A DNA stretch of 64,000 nt. It comes from Clavaria fumosa (lineage: Eukaryota > Basidiomycota > Agaricomycetes > Agaricales > Clavariaceae). Positions 33,000 to 45,400 of this stretch are shown piece by piece. Positions within the stretch are counted from its first letter, which is position 1; each line of letters begins with the position of its first letter. Position numbers and translations under genes: made by a program. The stretch lies in contig OX637794.1 of assembly GCA_951802425.1 (NCBI GenBank), positions 1-64,000 of the forward strand, given 5' to 3'. The notes below the pieces were generated by a model. It had not been told where the DNA came from. It did not search any database and saw nothing but the letters and a program-made list of their open reading frames with translations.

Positions 33000-34073
33000 A
33001 TGGCAGACCATGTCGCCCCGCCTGTAGCCCAACCTATGAGGCTTGACCTATCTGTTGCCCCCTTTGATGGGCAGAAAAGGAACTTCTGTACATTCCTCTG
33101 ATCACTTCACCTCTTGTTTATGGCGAACCCAACTACCTATGCTACAGACCTGGTGAAGGTCCTCCTTGCTTTGAGCAAAATTACTGGAGATGGATTTGCT
33201 GCTGAATGGGCGAATATGAAAGTGGAAGAGATCCTGGGTAGTGGCAAGGCCGGAACCTGGGTGGAGTTTGTGGAGGAGATGAAGCAGGCATTTGATGACC
33301 CGAACAACCGTGCGACTGCCCTTGCCGATATTGCAGGGTTGAAACAGGGTGCCATGACGGCACCAGAGTTCTTTGCGAGATTCGAGATGCTGTTCCGACG
33401 GGTGGAGTTGAGTGCAGAGAAGGACTCAGGAATCCTGGTCCATTGGCTGGAGTTGAACCTGAGTAGGAGGTTGGTGGAGAGGATCTATGGTGTCTCCCCA
33501 ATGCCAGAGACTTATGGAGAATGGAAAGTGCTGGCAGAAAGACTGGATGCCCAGCAAAGGCGATTTGATGCGATAGTCATGGAACGGACACAGCGACCCA
33601 TTGCAACCCCCGTGCAACCCACCGCGACCCTTTCGCGACCTGCCGCGGCCCTCTCGCACCCTCTGAATGTGGCCATGGGCCATGGATGTGCCCCTGCTGA
33701 TGAGAGACGTTGTTTCCGATGCCACCAGATTGGGCATGCCATCCGTTTCTGCCCCCTGCCCGACATGCATCTGCAGGTCCCAAGAGCCCGAACCTGTGGA
33801 GTGCCAGGTACCCCCCAAACAACAGAGGACTACCAGAGAGAGATTGCATTGCTCCAAGCAAAACTGGGGCCACTTGAGAGAAAAAGGAGGACTCTGGCTG
33901 GAGAGAAGAGTCGTTCCAGCCCCCATTCCGTCCCTGTGCCCACAGCAAGTATACCGAAGTATACTATCTTGCAGCGGAGACATACCCGAATTGGGGCTGA
34001 GGTGAAAGAGGAAGTGAGACTGGCAGAGCACCCAACCAAGGTGCAGCCAGAGGTGGAGAAATGTGTGCCATGA
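33000..34073 (+). pseudogene. gag: Gypsy-B gag
   Basis: Gag probably began at ATG 33000 (MADHVAPPVAQPMRLDLS). An in-frame TGA at 33099-33101 interrupts it, after which the frame is open from 33102 to the TGA at 34071. The Ty3/gypsy Gag core follows (WVEFVEEMKQAFDDPN, then ALADIAGLKQGAMTAPEFFARFE and a YGEWK segment), then one zinc knuckle, CFRCHQIGHAIRFC (CX2CX4HX4C, about residues 200-213 of the open part), and a basic coiled segment. The closing TGA also sits where CGA would let gag run into the protease. Gag packages the element RNA in cytoplasmic particles. Confidence 0.87.
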
Positions 34074-34385
34074 GAGCTAGCCATCCAGGTGCACTTGGAG
34101 GCCCTCAGCACTGGCAAGTGGGCTATGACGAAGGCCCTTGTTGACTCAGGATGCACCAACTGTTTCATGGATTTGGAGTGGGTGAAAAGAGTGGGCCTGG
34201 AGCCATCTCCCTTGCTGAACCTGATCACGATGTACAATGTGGATGGGTCACAGAACAGAGAGGGTAAAATCCGCTTTGGAATTGAGCTGCTGGTGAAGGT
34301 GGGCGACCATCGTGAATGGGTCCATTTGCTGCTGGGAAAGATCCAATCCCACAAGGTCATCCTTGGGCATGACTGGCTCAAGTGA
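34074..34385 (+). pseudogene. Gypsy-B retropepsin-like protease
   Basis: In frame with gag after a TGA. It has the aspartic protease triad in VDSGCTNCF, a flap region with DGSQNREGKIRF, and VILGHDWLK near the end. A TGA at 34383-34385 separates it from the HNPDIDW segment that normally leads into pol, again at a place where an Arg codon (CGA) would fit. The active site itself is intact, in contrast to gypsy-B'. Confidence 0.85.
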
Positions 34386-36768
34386 CACAACCCTGACATT
34401 GACTGGAAGAAGGCAGAGCTGAGCCTTACCTGCTGCCCCCCACAGTGTTCCCCATCCCCTCGAGCCCCTGCACCCCCGAAAACGAGTACCCTCGCATCCA
34501 TGAGTATTCCGGACACCTGTTTTCCCAACTCTGGCCCTACCCCTGATTGGCCCAGCTGCTACCCTTTGGTTTTTAGTGAAGCGAAGTGGGATGAGCTTCC
34601 CTGCTCCCGACCAGACTTTGATATTAAAATCAAGTTCAAAAAGGACCCAGAGCACCTCTCCTCCAAGCTATACTCACTGACACAGCAGGAGATGGTGGAG
34701 ATGAAGTGTTGGGTGGATGAGCAGCTTGCTTCTGGACGAATCCAGCCCTCGAAATCCCCGTATGCCAGCCCCTTCTTCTTCAAACATGAGAAGGACAAGC
34801 TGTGGCCAATTATCAACTACTCGAGGCTGAATGCACACCTGGTCAAGGACAAGTACCCCCTTCCCAGCATCCGAGACACAGTGGATGTGCTTAAGGGAGC
34901 ATTGATCTACTCTAAGATTGATGCAAAGGGAGGTTTCCCATCCATGCAGGTCTGGCCCAAGCACCAGCACCGCTGCGCCTTCCTGACACCCTGTGGACTA
35001 CTGGTACTGGATGGATCGGGTCTTGAGGAAGCTTGGAGAGAATGGGTTGTGTCTCAAACTCAGTAAATGCGAGTTTGAGAAGAGTGAGATCATCTTCCTG
35101 GGGATGAAGATCTCCCACAACAGACTAGAGCATGATCCAGCCAAGGGTGCAGCAGTCCGAGATTGGCCACGTCCTAGGAATGTGAAGGATGTCCAGATGT
35201 TCAATGGGATGTTGAACTACCTCTGCCAGCACATCCCAAATCTTTCTGCTCAGGCAAAGCCACTCTTCCGGCTGACTGGGAATGTTCCATGGAAATGGGA
35301 GGAGGAGGAGGAAGCAGCCTTCCGAGATCTCCGTCAGGCACTTGTATTGGCCCTGGTCTTGGCTCTGCCTCAGGACAAAGGGAGATGGAAGGTAGAGACA
35401 GATGCAAGTAACCTGGTGACTGGTGGAGTGCTCTCACAGCAGCAGATGGATGGAACCTGGAGAGTTGTTGACTATATCTCCAAGGCCCTCACTGCAGCTG
35501 AGAAGAACTACGATGTGTATGACAAGGAGTTCTTGGCTGTGATTCGGGCACTTCGTGAGTGGCGGGCATACCTCATTGGAGCAGATGAGACAATTGAGAT
35601 ATGGACAGACCATGCAAACCTCCAGTACTTCCAGAAGCCCCAGAAGTTGAAACCGAGGCAGGTCCGTTGGGTTGGAGAGCTCCAGTGCTTTGACTTTGAG
35701 ATAAAGTATTGCACTGGCAAGTCGAATATGAAGGCAGATGCACTCTCCTGGAGACCAGACTATGGAGAGATGGTGGAGGAGGATGCACCAGTGCAGGTTT
35801 TCCCGGAAACGGAAGTCTGTGTGTCGTTCACATCAGAAATGGAGATGCTACTCCAGAAAAATAGCGCGGTACACATACAGAAGCCAGAGGAGCTTGATGA
35901 CGAGTGGACACGAGATCGTGCTGGACTCTGGCGAAAGGGGATAGTCACTTGGGTCCCCCTAGGAGCTCGTGAGGCTGTCCTTGAGTTTGAGCATGACCTC
36001 CCTGCTGCTGGATACCCTGGACCCCGGAAGTTGAGAGCGGCACTGGTGAAGGGTTATTGGTGGCCGGACATGGTGAAGGATGCGGATCAGTATGCCCAGG
36101 GGTGTGAGACATGCCAGAGGACAAAGCCTGACTGTACCAAGTGTGCTGCCCCACTGCACCCCCATCCAGTTCCCGATGGTCCCTGGTCAGTGATCTCATG
36201 GGACATAGTTGGTCCCCTCCCCCTCTCCCATGGACATAATGCCATCCTTGTCATCGTCAACAAGTTCACAAAATGGACACTGCTCGAAGCGATCGGGCTC
36301 GACCTCACGGGACTTGGAGCAGCGCATCTCCTCCAAGATCGAGTGTTTCGGGACCATGGAGTCCCTCATAAGGTTGTGAGTGACCGAGGCTCCCAGTTTG
36401 TGTCTCGGTTCATGAAGGAGTTCTACTCTATGATCCGAGTAAAGGCAAACCCGAGTACGGCCTTCCACCCACAGACTGATGGGCAGACGGAGCGGGCGAA
36501 TCAGGAGATGGAGATCTATCTCCGGGCCTATGTGGACCACCTCCAGGATGATTGGGCCGAGTGGTTGTCAACTGCTGAGTTTGCTCTTAACAATCGTGAG
36601 CACTCCGCGACAGGACAGACGCCTTTCTTCCTTGATTATGGACGACACCTGTGGAATGGGGGACTCCGCCCACCTTCTGAGGTGAACCAGCAGATGAGTG
36701 GATGGCTAAGCTCATGGAGTCCCGAAGAGCAGCCAAGGAGGCAATGGAGAAAGTGGTGGCAGCGATGA
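34386..36768 (+). pseudogene. pol: Gypsy-B pol: RT (core deleted), RNase H, integrase
   Basis: The RT N-terminal half (34500-35010) has YASPFFFKHEKDKLWPIINY and IYSKIDAKGGF, motif A with its Asp. The frame then breaks, and the second frame (34993-36768) resumes at VLRKLGENGLCLKLSKCEF, which is downstream of motif C: the YxDD box and its surroundings are missing. RNase H follows (VETDASNLVTGGVLSQ, YDKEFLAVIRALREW, WTDHANLQYF) and then the integrase zinc finger (CETCQRTK) and core with Asp (SWDIVGPLP), Asp (VSDRGSQFVS) and Glu (TDGQTERANQEME) all present. It stops early at 36766-36768 through a frameshift near 36700. Confidence 0.9.
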
Positions 36769-37268
36769 AGAAGAGCTACGATAAGGGGAAACGCCCGAGT
36801 CAGAAGTACTCTGAGGGAGATCTGGTCTGGCTGGATACTAGAAACCTGAAAATGGACTGGCCCTCTAAAAAGCTTGACAACAGGAGAGTAGGCCCCTTCG
36901 CAGTTGAGGAGAAGGTGGGACCTGCTGGGTATCACCTCAAGCTCCCTCGGGCCTGGCGCATCCATCGGGTCTTCAACGAGTTGCTGTTGATGCCATACCA
37001 TCCCCCTTCCTTCCCTTCCCAGAATCTACCTCCCCCTCCACCCCCTACAATTGAAGATGACCACCTGGAGTACGATGTGGAGGCAATCCTTGATGTCAAG
37101 AAGGTGGGGTGTGGGGTGAAGTACTTGGTGAAGTGGTTGGGATACCCAGTGGAGGAAAACACTTGGGAGCCCCGTAGGAACTTCACCAACATAACGCTGC
37201 TGCTCTGGGACTTCTTCCTTGCCCACCCTGACAAGGCCAAGCTAGCTGGTCGAGACGCCCAGCCTTAA
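36702..37268 (+). pseudogene. Gypsy-B integrase C-terminus with chromodomain
   Basis: This continues pol in another frame after the shift. It has the GPY/F-type module (LDNRRVGPFAVEEKV, followed by YHLKLP) and then a chromodomain at about 37068-37170 (LEYDVEAILDVKK, YLVKWLGYP, NTWEP). Chromodomains direct integration of chromoviruses to heterochromatin by binding modified histone tails. It ends at a TAA about 12 bp before the 3' LTR. Confidence 0.88.
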
Positions 37269-37279
37269 GAGGGGGGTGA

Positions 37280-37570
37280 TGTTAGGATTGCTTACCTAAG
37301 CCATCCCAAAAAAAAGAGGAGTTGTGGAGAAATTAGAGAAGATTGTTGGAAGGTCACATGACCTGTGGTGGAAGATTACATAATTGGGAGATCACATGAC
37401 TTGGGCCTGGGCGAGTCACGTGATCTGAGAGGTCCGAGCATGGGAACGCCGGCAAATGCCGAAGCGTTCGCTATATATACTACGTCTTTTCCATTCTTGT
37501 ACCCTTTTCCCCTTATCTTAGTATTGTCGTCATGACCTTACACTTAAGTTGTGTGAGACCCAGTCTGATA
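37280..37570 (+). repeat. 3' LTR of gypsy-B
   Basis: A full 291-bp LTR with the same ends as the 5' LTR. TATA-like CTATATATAC is at 37471-37480. It is followed directly by the target duplication GGTTC. Confidence 0.88.
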
Positions 37571-38071
37571 GGTTCTGGCCTCACCATTACCCAGGATGCC
37601 TTCATATTTGCCCATTCTGCAGCAAATCCTTCTCCAGCAATTGTGCTCAGAGCAAAGAGGACCTTCACCAGGTCTGTAGCATAGGTAGTCAGGTTTGCCA
37701 TAAACAGGAGGTGAAGGGATTAGAGGAAAATACAGAAGTTCCTTTTCTGCCCATTGAAGGGCAACAGCTAGGTCCAGCATCATTCTATGGCACTGGAACA
37801 TAAAGTTCCAGGCCTTGAGTGAGTGGTGGGCAGTGTTGCTGGGCACTTGGTATCACTCAGAGAGGGTCACAGTAGTCATCCTCCAGGTTGGGTCATGTGT
37901 ATCTACACACAGTAAAAATTTTGTGTGGTTCTGTTACACACCACAGGCAAGGAAAAGGAGAAGAGGATGATAGGGGCTGAGCTGTGACAATGTGTCACAG
38001 TTTGAAATTAAAGGTCCAGGCTAGCTGGGTTAGGACACAGGGCTAGGGCAGATGGGCAGATCTTGGTATTA
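37571..38071 (-). pseudogene. Gypsy-B' leader and gag N-terminus
   Basis: The reverse complement matches the gypsy-B leader and the start of gag (about 32426-33257, with deletions). For example, it holds a MANLTTYATDLVKVLFALS segment on the minus strand near 37701. It ends at the gypsy-B insertion site. Confidence 0.78.
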
Positions 38072-38361
38072 TATCAGACTGGGCTCACACAACTTAAGGG
38101 TAAGGTTATGATGACAATACTAAGATAAGGGGAAAAGAGTACAAAAGAGGAAAAGGCGAAGTACTTATAGTGAATGCTTCAGCACTTGCTGGTGTTCTCA
38201 TGCTTGGACCCTTGGATCATGTGACATGCTAAGGTGCAGGTCAGGTGACTTTGGGGATTAAGTAATCTGACTCTCAGCCACAGGTCATGTGGCCTTCCAA
38301 CAAGCCTCCCCAGTTTCTCCACAACTCCTCTTTGGGATGGCTTAGGTAAGCAATCCTAACA
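38072..38361 (-). repeat. 5' LTR of gypsy-B' (minus strand)
   Basis: About 290 bp, the reverse complement of a diverged gypsy-B LTR, from TGTTAGGATTG at 38361 to CAGTCTGATA at 38072. It has far more differences from the gypsy-B LTRs than those have from each other. Confidence 0.82.
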
Positions 38362-38802
38362 CCAGCAGCTAACAACAATGATGATGCACCAGCAGCTAAC
38401 AACAATGATGGCACACCAGCAGCCTCCAATACTATGTATGATATGCCATGGCACAATCCCTTCATCTGGCACATTATGCCACATGAATACATTAGTCTTA
38501 TTCACATTACCAGTATTACCCATGGTCACAAGCATCACCATGTGACCCACCTCATGACATGACAACATCAACATTCATATATGCAGCTATCAGTCAGCTG
38601 TATATGTTCTTCTAATAACTACTTCACAGCTACTATATTTCAAATTTTGCTGGAAGACCCCAGGAACCCTAAATGAATTTTTGGGGTGAAAAAAAGTTTT
38701 GAGGGAAAGCACCAAATGAGAGTAAACATCATCAAAGACATAATGAGGACTAAAAGGGGGGACTTTTTTTTTTGGGAATATTTCATGTGGGGTCCTTGTC
38801 GG
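38362..38802. repeat. Entry region of the 651-bp array
   Basis: It matches 19173-19600 (and copy B 57148-57578): short CCAGCAGCTAACAAC repeats, the LTR-A-like stretch, and AATTTTTGGGGTGAAAAAAAG. It leads without a break into the first 651-bp unit. There is no gene. Confidence 0.75.
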
Positions 38803-41800
38803 GGTGCCACTGCTAAGTACAAACTTGTGTGAGGATGTGAGAACTGGATTCTGACTATATGCTGGAATTGTTGCTTTGTGGGTGATGGGAGGGGAGAGAG
38901 AGGGATGGAATATGATAGGTATGGGATGGCCCAGTATAGCATTCCATTTGTTTTGGAATCCTATGGTTGGTTTTGATAAATGGGAGAATTTTGACTGGTT
39001 TGGTCAGCAGCTCTGGCATGCATTGGGAAATAAGTTTGGGGAAAATGTAAACCATGGAAATTGAGGATTAGAGGGGTAGATATAGGCACACAAAATTTCA
39101 AAAGACTAGCTTGAGTGGTTAGCTTGCAGTGAAAGAAAGCGCAGATGCTCCATCTGCACAAGGACTATGCTGTTAGGATAGGAGCAACAAGGGACCATTC
39201 GCAGAAAAACAGTTTAGTCTGTTTAGCATGTTATATGATAGTGGTCATCATTTAGAGCATCCATGATCAATTTCAAGAGATTTTCACGGTTAGATCTTGT
39301 GCTGTGAGGCTTGCAAACTTATATGGGTACTTGTGTTGTTTAGGTTTGTAGGAAGGCAACTGTAGTCCTGGATGTGGCAGAGTAATTGAAACAAAGTCAG
39401 GGTGTATTATTCATGCACTATACTCAATCTTTCAATGTGATCCCATTTGATTTAGGTGCCACCACAAGTACAAACTTGTGTGAGGATGTGAGAACTGGAT
39501 TCTGACTATATGCTGGAATTGTTGCTTTGTGGGTGATGGGAGGGGAGAGAGAGGGATGGAATATGATAGGTATGGGATGGCCCAGTATAGCATTCCATTT
39601 GTTTTGGAATCCTATGGTTGGTTTTGATAAATGGGAGAATTTTGACTGGTTTGGTCAGCAGCTCTGGCATGCATTGGGAAATAAGTTTGGGGAAAATGTA
39701 AACCATGGAAATTGAGGATTAGAGGGGTAGATATAGGCACACAAAATTTCAAAAGACTAGCTTGAGTGGTTAGCTTGCAGTGAAAGAAAGCGCAGATGCT
39801 CCATCTGCACAAGGACTATGCTGTTAGGATAGGAGCAACAAGGGACCATTCGCAGAAAAACAGTTTAGTCTGTTTAGCATGTTATATGATAGTGGTCATC
39901 ATTTAGAGCATCCATGATCAATTTCAAGAGATTTTCACGGTTAGATCTTGTGCTGTGAGGCTTGCAAACTTATATGGGTACTTGTGTTGTTTAGGTTTGT
40001 AGGAAGGCAACTGTAGTCCTGGATGTGGCAGAGTAATTGAAACAAAGTCAGGGTGTATTATTCATGCACTATACTCAATCTTTCAATGTGATCCCATTTG
40101 ATTTAGGTGCCACCACAAGTACAAACTTGTGTGAGGATGTGAGAACTGGATTCTGACTATATGCTGGAATTGTTGCTTTGTGGGTGATGGGAGGGGAGAG
40201 AGAGGGATGGAATATGATAGGTATGGGATGGCCCAGTATAGCATTCCATTTGTTTTGGAATCCTATGGTTGGTTTTGATAAATGGGAGAATTTTGACTGG
40301 TTTGGTCAGCAGCTCTGGCATGCATTGGGAAATAAGTTTGGGGAAAATGTAAACCATGGAAATTGAGGATTAGAGGGGTAGATATAGGCACACAAAATTT
40401 CAAAAGACTAGCTTGAGTGGTTAGCTTGCAGTGAAAGAAAGCGCAGATGCTCCATCTGCACAAGGACTATGCTGTTAGGATAGGAGCAACAAGGGACCAT
40501 TCGCAGAAAAACAGTTTAGTCTGTTTAGCATGTTATATGATAGTGGTCATCATTTAGAGCATCCATGATCAATTTCAAGAGATTTTCACGGTTAGATCTT
40601 GTGCTGTGAGGCTTGCAAACTTATATGGGTACTTGTGTTGTTTAGGTTTGTAGGAAGGCAACTGTAGTCCTGGATGTGGCAGAGTAATTGAAACAAAGTC
40701 AGGGTGTATTATTCATGCACTATACTCAATCTTTCAATGTGATCCCATTTGATTTAGGTGCCACCACAAGTACAAACTTGTGTGAGGATGTGAGAACTGG
40801 ATTCTGACTATATGCTGGAATTGTTGCTTTGTGGGTGATGGGAGGGGAGAGAGAGGGATGGAATATGATAGGTATGGGATGGCCCAGTATAGCATTCCAT
40901 TTGTTTTGGAATCCTATGGTTGGTTTTGATAAATGGGAGAATTTTGACTGGTTTGGTCAGCAGCTCTGGCATGCATTGGGAAATAAGTTTGGGGAAAATG
41001 TAAACCATGGAAATTGAGGATTAGAGGGGTAGATATAGGCACACAAAATTTCAAAAGACTAGCTTGAGTGGTTAGCTTGCAGTGAAAGAAAGCGCAGATG
41101 CTCCATCTGCACAAGGACTATGCTGTTAGGATAGGAGCAACAAGGGACCATTCGCAGAAAAACAGTTTAGTCTGTTTAGCATGTTATATGATAGTGGTCA
41201 TCATTTAGAGCATCCATGATCAATTTCAAGAGATTTTCACGGTTAGATCTTGTGCTGTGAGGCTTGCAAACTTATATGGGTACTTGTGTTGTTTAGGTTT
41301 GTAGGAAGGCAACTGTAGTCCTGGATGTGGCAGAGTAATTGAAACAAAGTCAGGGTGTATTATTCATGCACTATACTCAATCTTTCAATGTGATCCCATT
41401 TGATTTAGGTGCCACCACAAGTACAAACTTGTGTGAGGATGTGAGAACTGGATTCTGACTATATGCTGGAATTGTTGCTTTGTGGGTGATGGGAGGGGAG
41501 AGAGAGGGATGGAATATGATAGGTATGGGATGGCCCAGTATAGCATTCCATTTGTTTTGGAATCCTATGGTTGGTTTTGATAAATGGGAGAATTTTGACT
41601 GGTTTGGTCAGCAGCTCTGGCATGCATTGGGAAATAAGTTTGGGGAAAATGTAAACCATGGAAATTGAGGATTAGAGGGGTAGATATAGGCACACAAAAT
41701 TTCAAAAGACTAGCTTGAGTGGTTAGCTTGCAGTGAAAGAAAGCGCAGATGCTCCATCTGCACAAGGACTATGCTGTTAGGATAGGAGCAACAAGGGACC

Positions 41801-42450
41801 ATTCGCAGAAAAACAGTTTAGTCTGTTTAGCATGTTATATGATAGTGGTCATCATTTAGAGCATCCATGATCAATTTCAAGAGATTTTCACGGTTAGATC
41901 TTGTGCTGTGAGGCTTGCAAACTTATATGGGTACTTGTGTTGTTTAGGTTTGTAGGAAGGCAACTGTAGTCCTGGATGTGGCAGAGTAATTGAAACAAAG
42001 TCAGGGTGTATTATTCATGCACTATACTCAATCTTTCAATGTGATCCCATTTGATTTAGGTGCCACCACAAGTACAAACTTGTGTGAGGATGTGAGAACT
42101 GGATTCTGACTATATGCTGGAATTGTTGCTTTGTGGGTGATGGGAGGGGAGAGAGAGGGATGGAATATGATAGGTATGGGATGGCCCAGTATAGCATTCC
42201 ATTTGTTTTGGAATCCTATGGTTGGTTTTGATAAATGGGAGAATTTTGACTGGTTTGGTCAGCAGCTCTGGCATGCATTGGGAAATAAGTTTGGGGAAAA
42301 TGTAAACCATGGAAAATTGAGGATTAGAGGGGTAGATATAGGCACACAAAATTTCAAAAGACTAGCTTGAGTGGTTAGCTTGCAGTGAAAGAAAGCGCAG
42401 ATGCTCCATCTGCACAAGGACTATGCTGTTAGGATAGGAGCAACAAGGGA
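38803..42450. repeat. 651-bp array, subfamily block 1 (six units)
   Basis: Units 1-6 share diagnostic states: TGCTGGAATTG, CATTCCATTT, AAATGGGAG, GCAGCTCTGG and AAATAAGTTTGGGG. The switch to the second subfamily takes place between about 42316 and 42577. Confidence 0.88.
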
Positions 42451-45400
42451 CCATTCGCAGAAAAACAGTTTAGTCTGTTTAGCATGTTATATGATAGTGG
42501 TCATCATTTAGAGCATCCATGATCAATTTCAAGAGATTTTCACGGTTAGATCTTGTGCTGTGAGGCTTGCAAACTTGTATGGGTACTTGTGTTGTTTAGG
42601 TTTGTAGGAAGGCAACTGTAGTCCTGGATGTGGCAGAGTAATTGAAACAAAGTCAGGGTGTATTATTCATGCACTATACTCAATCTTTCAATGTGATCCC
42701 ATTTGATTTAGGTGCCACCACAAGTACAAACTTGTGTGAGGATGTGAGAACTGGATTCTGACTATATGCTAGAATTGTTGCTTTGTGGGTGATGGGAGGG
42801 GGGAGAGAGGGATGGAATATGATAGGTATGGGATGGCCCAGTATAGCATTGCATTTGTTTTGGAATCCTATGGTTGGTTTTGATAAACGGGAGAATTTTG
42901 ACTGGTTTGGTCAGCAGCTTTGGCATGCATTGGGAAATGAGTTTTGGGAAAATGTAAACCATGGAAATTGAGGATTAGAGGGGTAGATATAGGCACACAA
43001 AATTTCAAAAGACTAGCTTGAGTGGTTAGCTTGCAGTGAAAGAAAGCGCAGATGCTCCATCTGCACAAGGACTATGCTGTTAGGATAGGAGCAACAAGGG
43101 ACCATTCGCAGAAAAACAGTTTAGTCTGTTTAGCATGTTATATGATAGTGGTCATCATTTAGAGCATCCATGATCAATTTCAAGAGATTTTCACGGTTAG
43201 ATCTTGTGCTGTGAGGCTTGCAAACTTGTATGGGTACTTGTGTTGTTTAGGTTTGTAGGAAGGCAACTGTAGTCCTGGATGTGGCAGAGTAATTGAAACA
43301 AAGTCAGGGTGTATTATTCATGCACTATACTCAATCTTTCAATGTGATCCCATTTGATTTAGGTGCCACCACAAGTACAAACTTGTGTGAGGATGTGAGA
43401 ACTGGATTCTGACTATATGCTAGAATTGTTGCTTTGTGGGTGATGGGAGGGGGGAGAGAGGGATGGAATATGATAGGTATGGGATGGCCCAGTATAGCAT
43501 TGCATTTGTTTTGGAATCCTATGGTTGGTTTTGATAAACGGGAGAATTTTGACTGGTTTGGTCAGCAGCTTTGGCATGCATTGGGAAATGAGTTTTGGGA
43601 AAATGTAAACCATGGAAATTGAGGATTAGAGGGGTAGATATAGGCACACAAAATTTCAAAAGACTAGCTTGAGTGGTTAGCTTGCAGTGAAAGAAAGCGC
43701 AGATGCTCCATCTGCACAAGGACTATGCTGTTAGGATAGGAGCAACAAGGGACCATTCGCAGAAAAACAGTTTAGTCTGTTTAGCATGTTATATGATAGT
43801 GGTCATCATTTAGAGCATCCATGATCAATTTCAAGAGATTTTCACGGTTAGATCTTGTGCTGTGAGGCTTGCAAACTTGTATGGGTACTTGTGTTGTTTA
43901 GGTTTGTAGGAAGGCAACTGTAGTCCTGGATGTGGCAGAGTAATTGAAACAAAGTCAGGGTGTATTATTCATGCACTATACTCAATCTTTCAATGTGATC
44001 CCATTTGATTTAGGTGCCACCACAAGTACAAACTTGTGTGAGGATGTGAGAACTGGATTCTGACTATATGCTAGAATTGTTGCTTTGTGGGTGATGGGAG
44101 GGGGGAGAGAGGGATGGAATATGATAGGTATGGGATGGCCCAGTATAGCATTGCATTTGTTTTGGAATCCTATGGTTGGTTTTGATAAACGGGAGAATTT
44201 TGACTGGTTTGGTCAGCAGCTTTGGCATGCATTGGGAAATGAGTTTTGGGAAAATGTAAACCATGGAAATTGAGGATTAGAGGGGTAGATATAGGCACAC
44301 AAAATTTCAAAAGACTAGCTTGAGTGGTTAGCTTGCAGTGAAAGAAAGCGCAGATGCTCCATCTGCACAAGGACTATGCTGTTAGGATAGGAGCAACAAG
44401 GGACCATTCGCAGAAAAACAGTTTAGTCTGTTTAGCATGTTATATGATAGTGGTCATCATTTAGAGCATCCATGATCAATTTCAAGAGATTTTCACGGTT
44501 AGATCTTGTGCTGTGAGGCTTGCAAACTTGTATGGGTACTTGTGTTGTTTAGGTTTGTAGGAAGGCAACTGTAGTCCTGGATGTGGCAGAGTAATTGAAA
44601 CAAAGTCAGGGTGTATTATTCATGCACTATACTCAATCTTTCAATGTGATCCCATTTGATTTAGGTGCCACCACAAGTACAAACTTGTGTGAGGATGTGA
44701 GAACTGGATTCTGACTATATGCTAGAATTGTTGCTTTGTGGGTGATGGGAGGGGGGAGAGAGGGATGGAATATGATAGGTATGGGATGGCCCAGTATAGC
44801 ATTGCATTTGTTTTGGAATCCTATGGTTGGTTTTGATAAACGGGAGAATTTTGACTGGTTTGGTCAGCAGCTTTGGCATGCATTGGGAAATGAGTTTTGG
44901 GAAAATGTAAACCATGGAAATTGAGGATTAGAGGGGTAGATATAGGCACACAAAATTTCAAAAGACTAGCTTGAGTGGTTAGCTTGCAGTGAAAGAAAGC
45001 GCAGATGCTCCATCTGCACAAGGACTATGCTGTTAGGATAGGAGCAACAAGGGACCATTCGCAGAAAAACAGTTTAGTCTGTTTAGCATGTTATATGATA
45101 GTGGTCATCATTTAGAGCATCCATGATCAATTTCAAGAGATTTTCACGGTTAGATCTTGTGCTGTGAGGCTTGCAAACTTGTATGGGTACTTGTGTTGTT
45201 TAGGTTTGTAGGAAGGCAACTGTAGTCCTGGATGTGGCAGAGTAATTGAAACAAAGTCAGGGTGTATTATTCATGCACTATACTCAATCTTTCAATGTGA
45301 TCCCATTTGATTTAGGTGCCACCACAAGTACAAACTTGTGTGAGGATGTGAGAACTGGATTCTGACTATATGCTAGAATTGTTGCTTTGTGGGTGATGGG

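Larger units (their letters stand above)
32135..37570 (+). mobile_element. Gypsy-B: full-length chromovirus LTR retrotransposon (5436 bp)
   Basis: Two 291-bp LTRs (32135-32425 and 37280-37570) bound gag, protease, RT/RNase H, integrase and chromodomain, in the order of Ty3/gypsy chromoviruses. The 5-bp target duplication GGTTC is present on both sides (32130-32134, 37571-37575). A purine tract (AAGAGGGGGGTGA, 37267-37279) precedes the 3' LTR. It inserted into gag of a sibling element in opposite orientation. LTRs differ at about 10 of 291 positions, mostly CG versus TG or CA. Coding regions carry stops, a frameshift and a deletion that removes the RT active site, so it is not autonomous. Confidence 0.92.
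29454..38361 (-). mobile_element. Gypsy-B' (minus strand), split by two insertions
   Basis: Three minus-strand pieces belong to one element related to gypsy-B: 38361-37571 (5' LTR, leader, start of gag), 32134-30955 (rest of gag, protease), and 29512-29454 (start of the pol region). They are separated by gypsy-B itself (32135-37570, target duplication GGTTC) and by a solo LTR-A (29513-30954, target duplication GGGTG). The left end is cut near 29454, where similarity to gypsy-B stops. The ORFs have many stops and few CpGs. It is older than both insertions. Confidence 0.82.
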
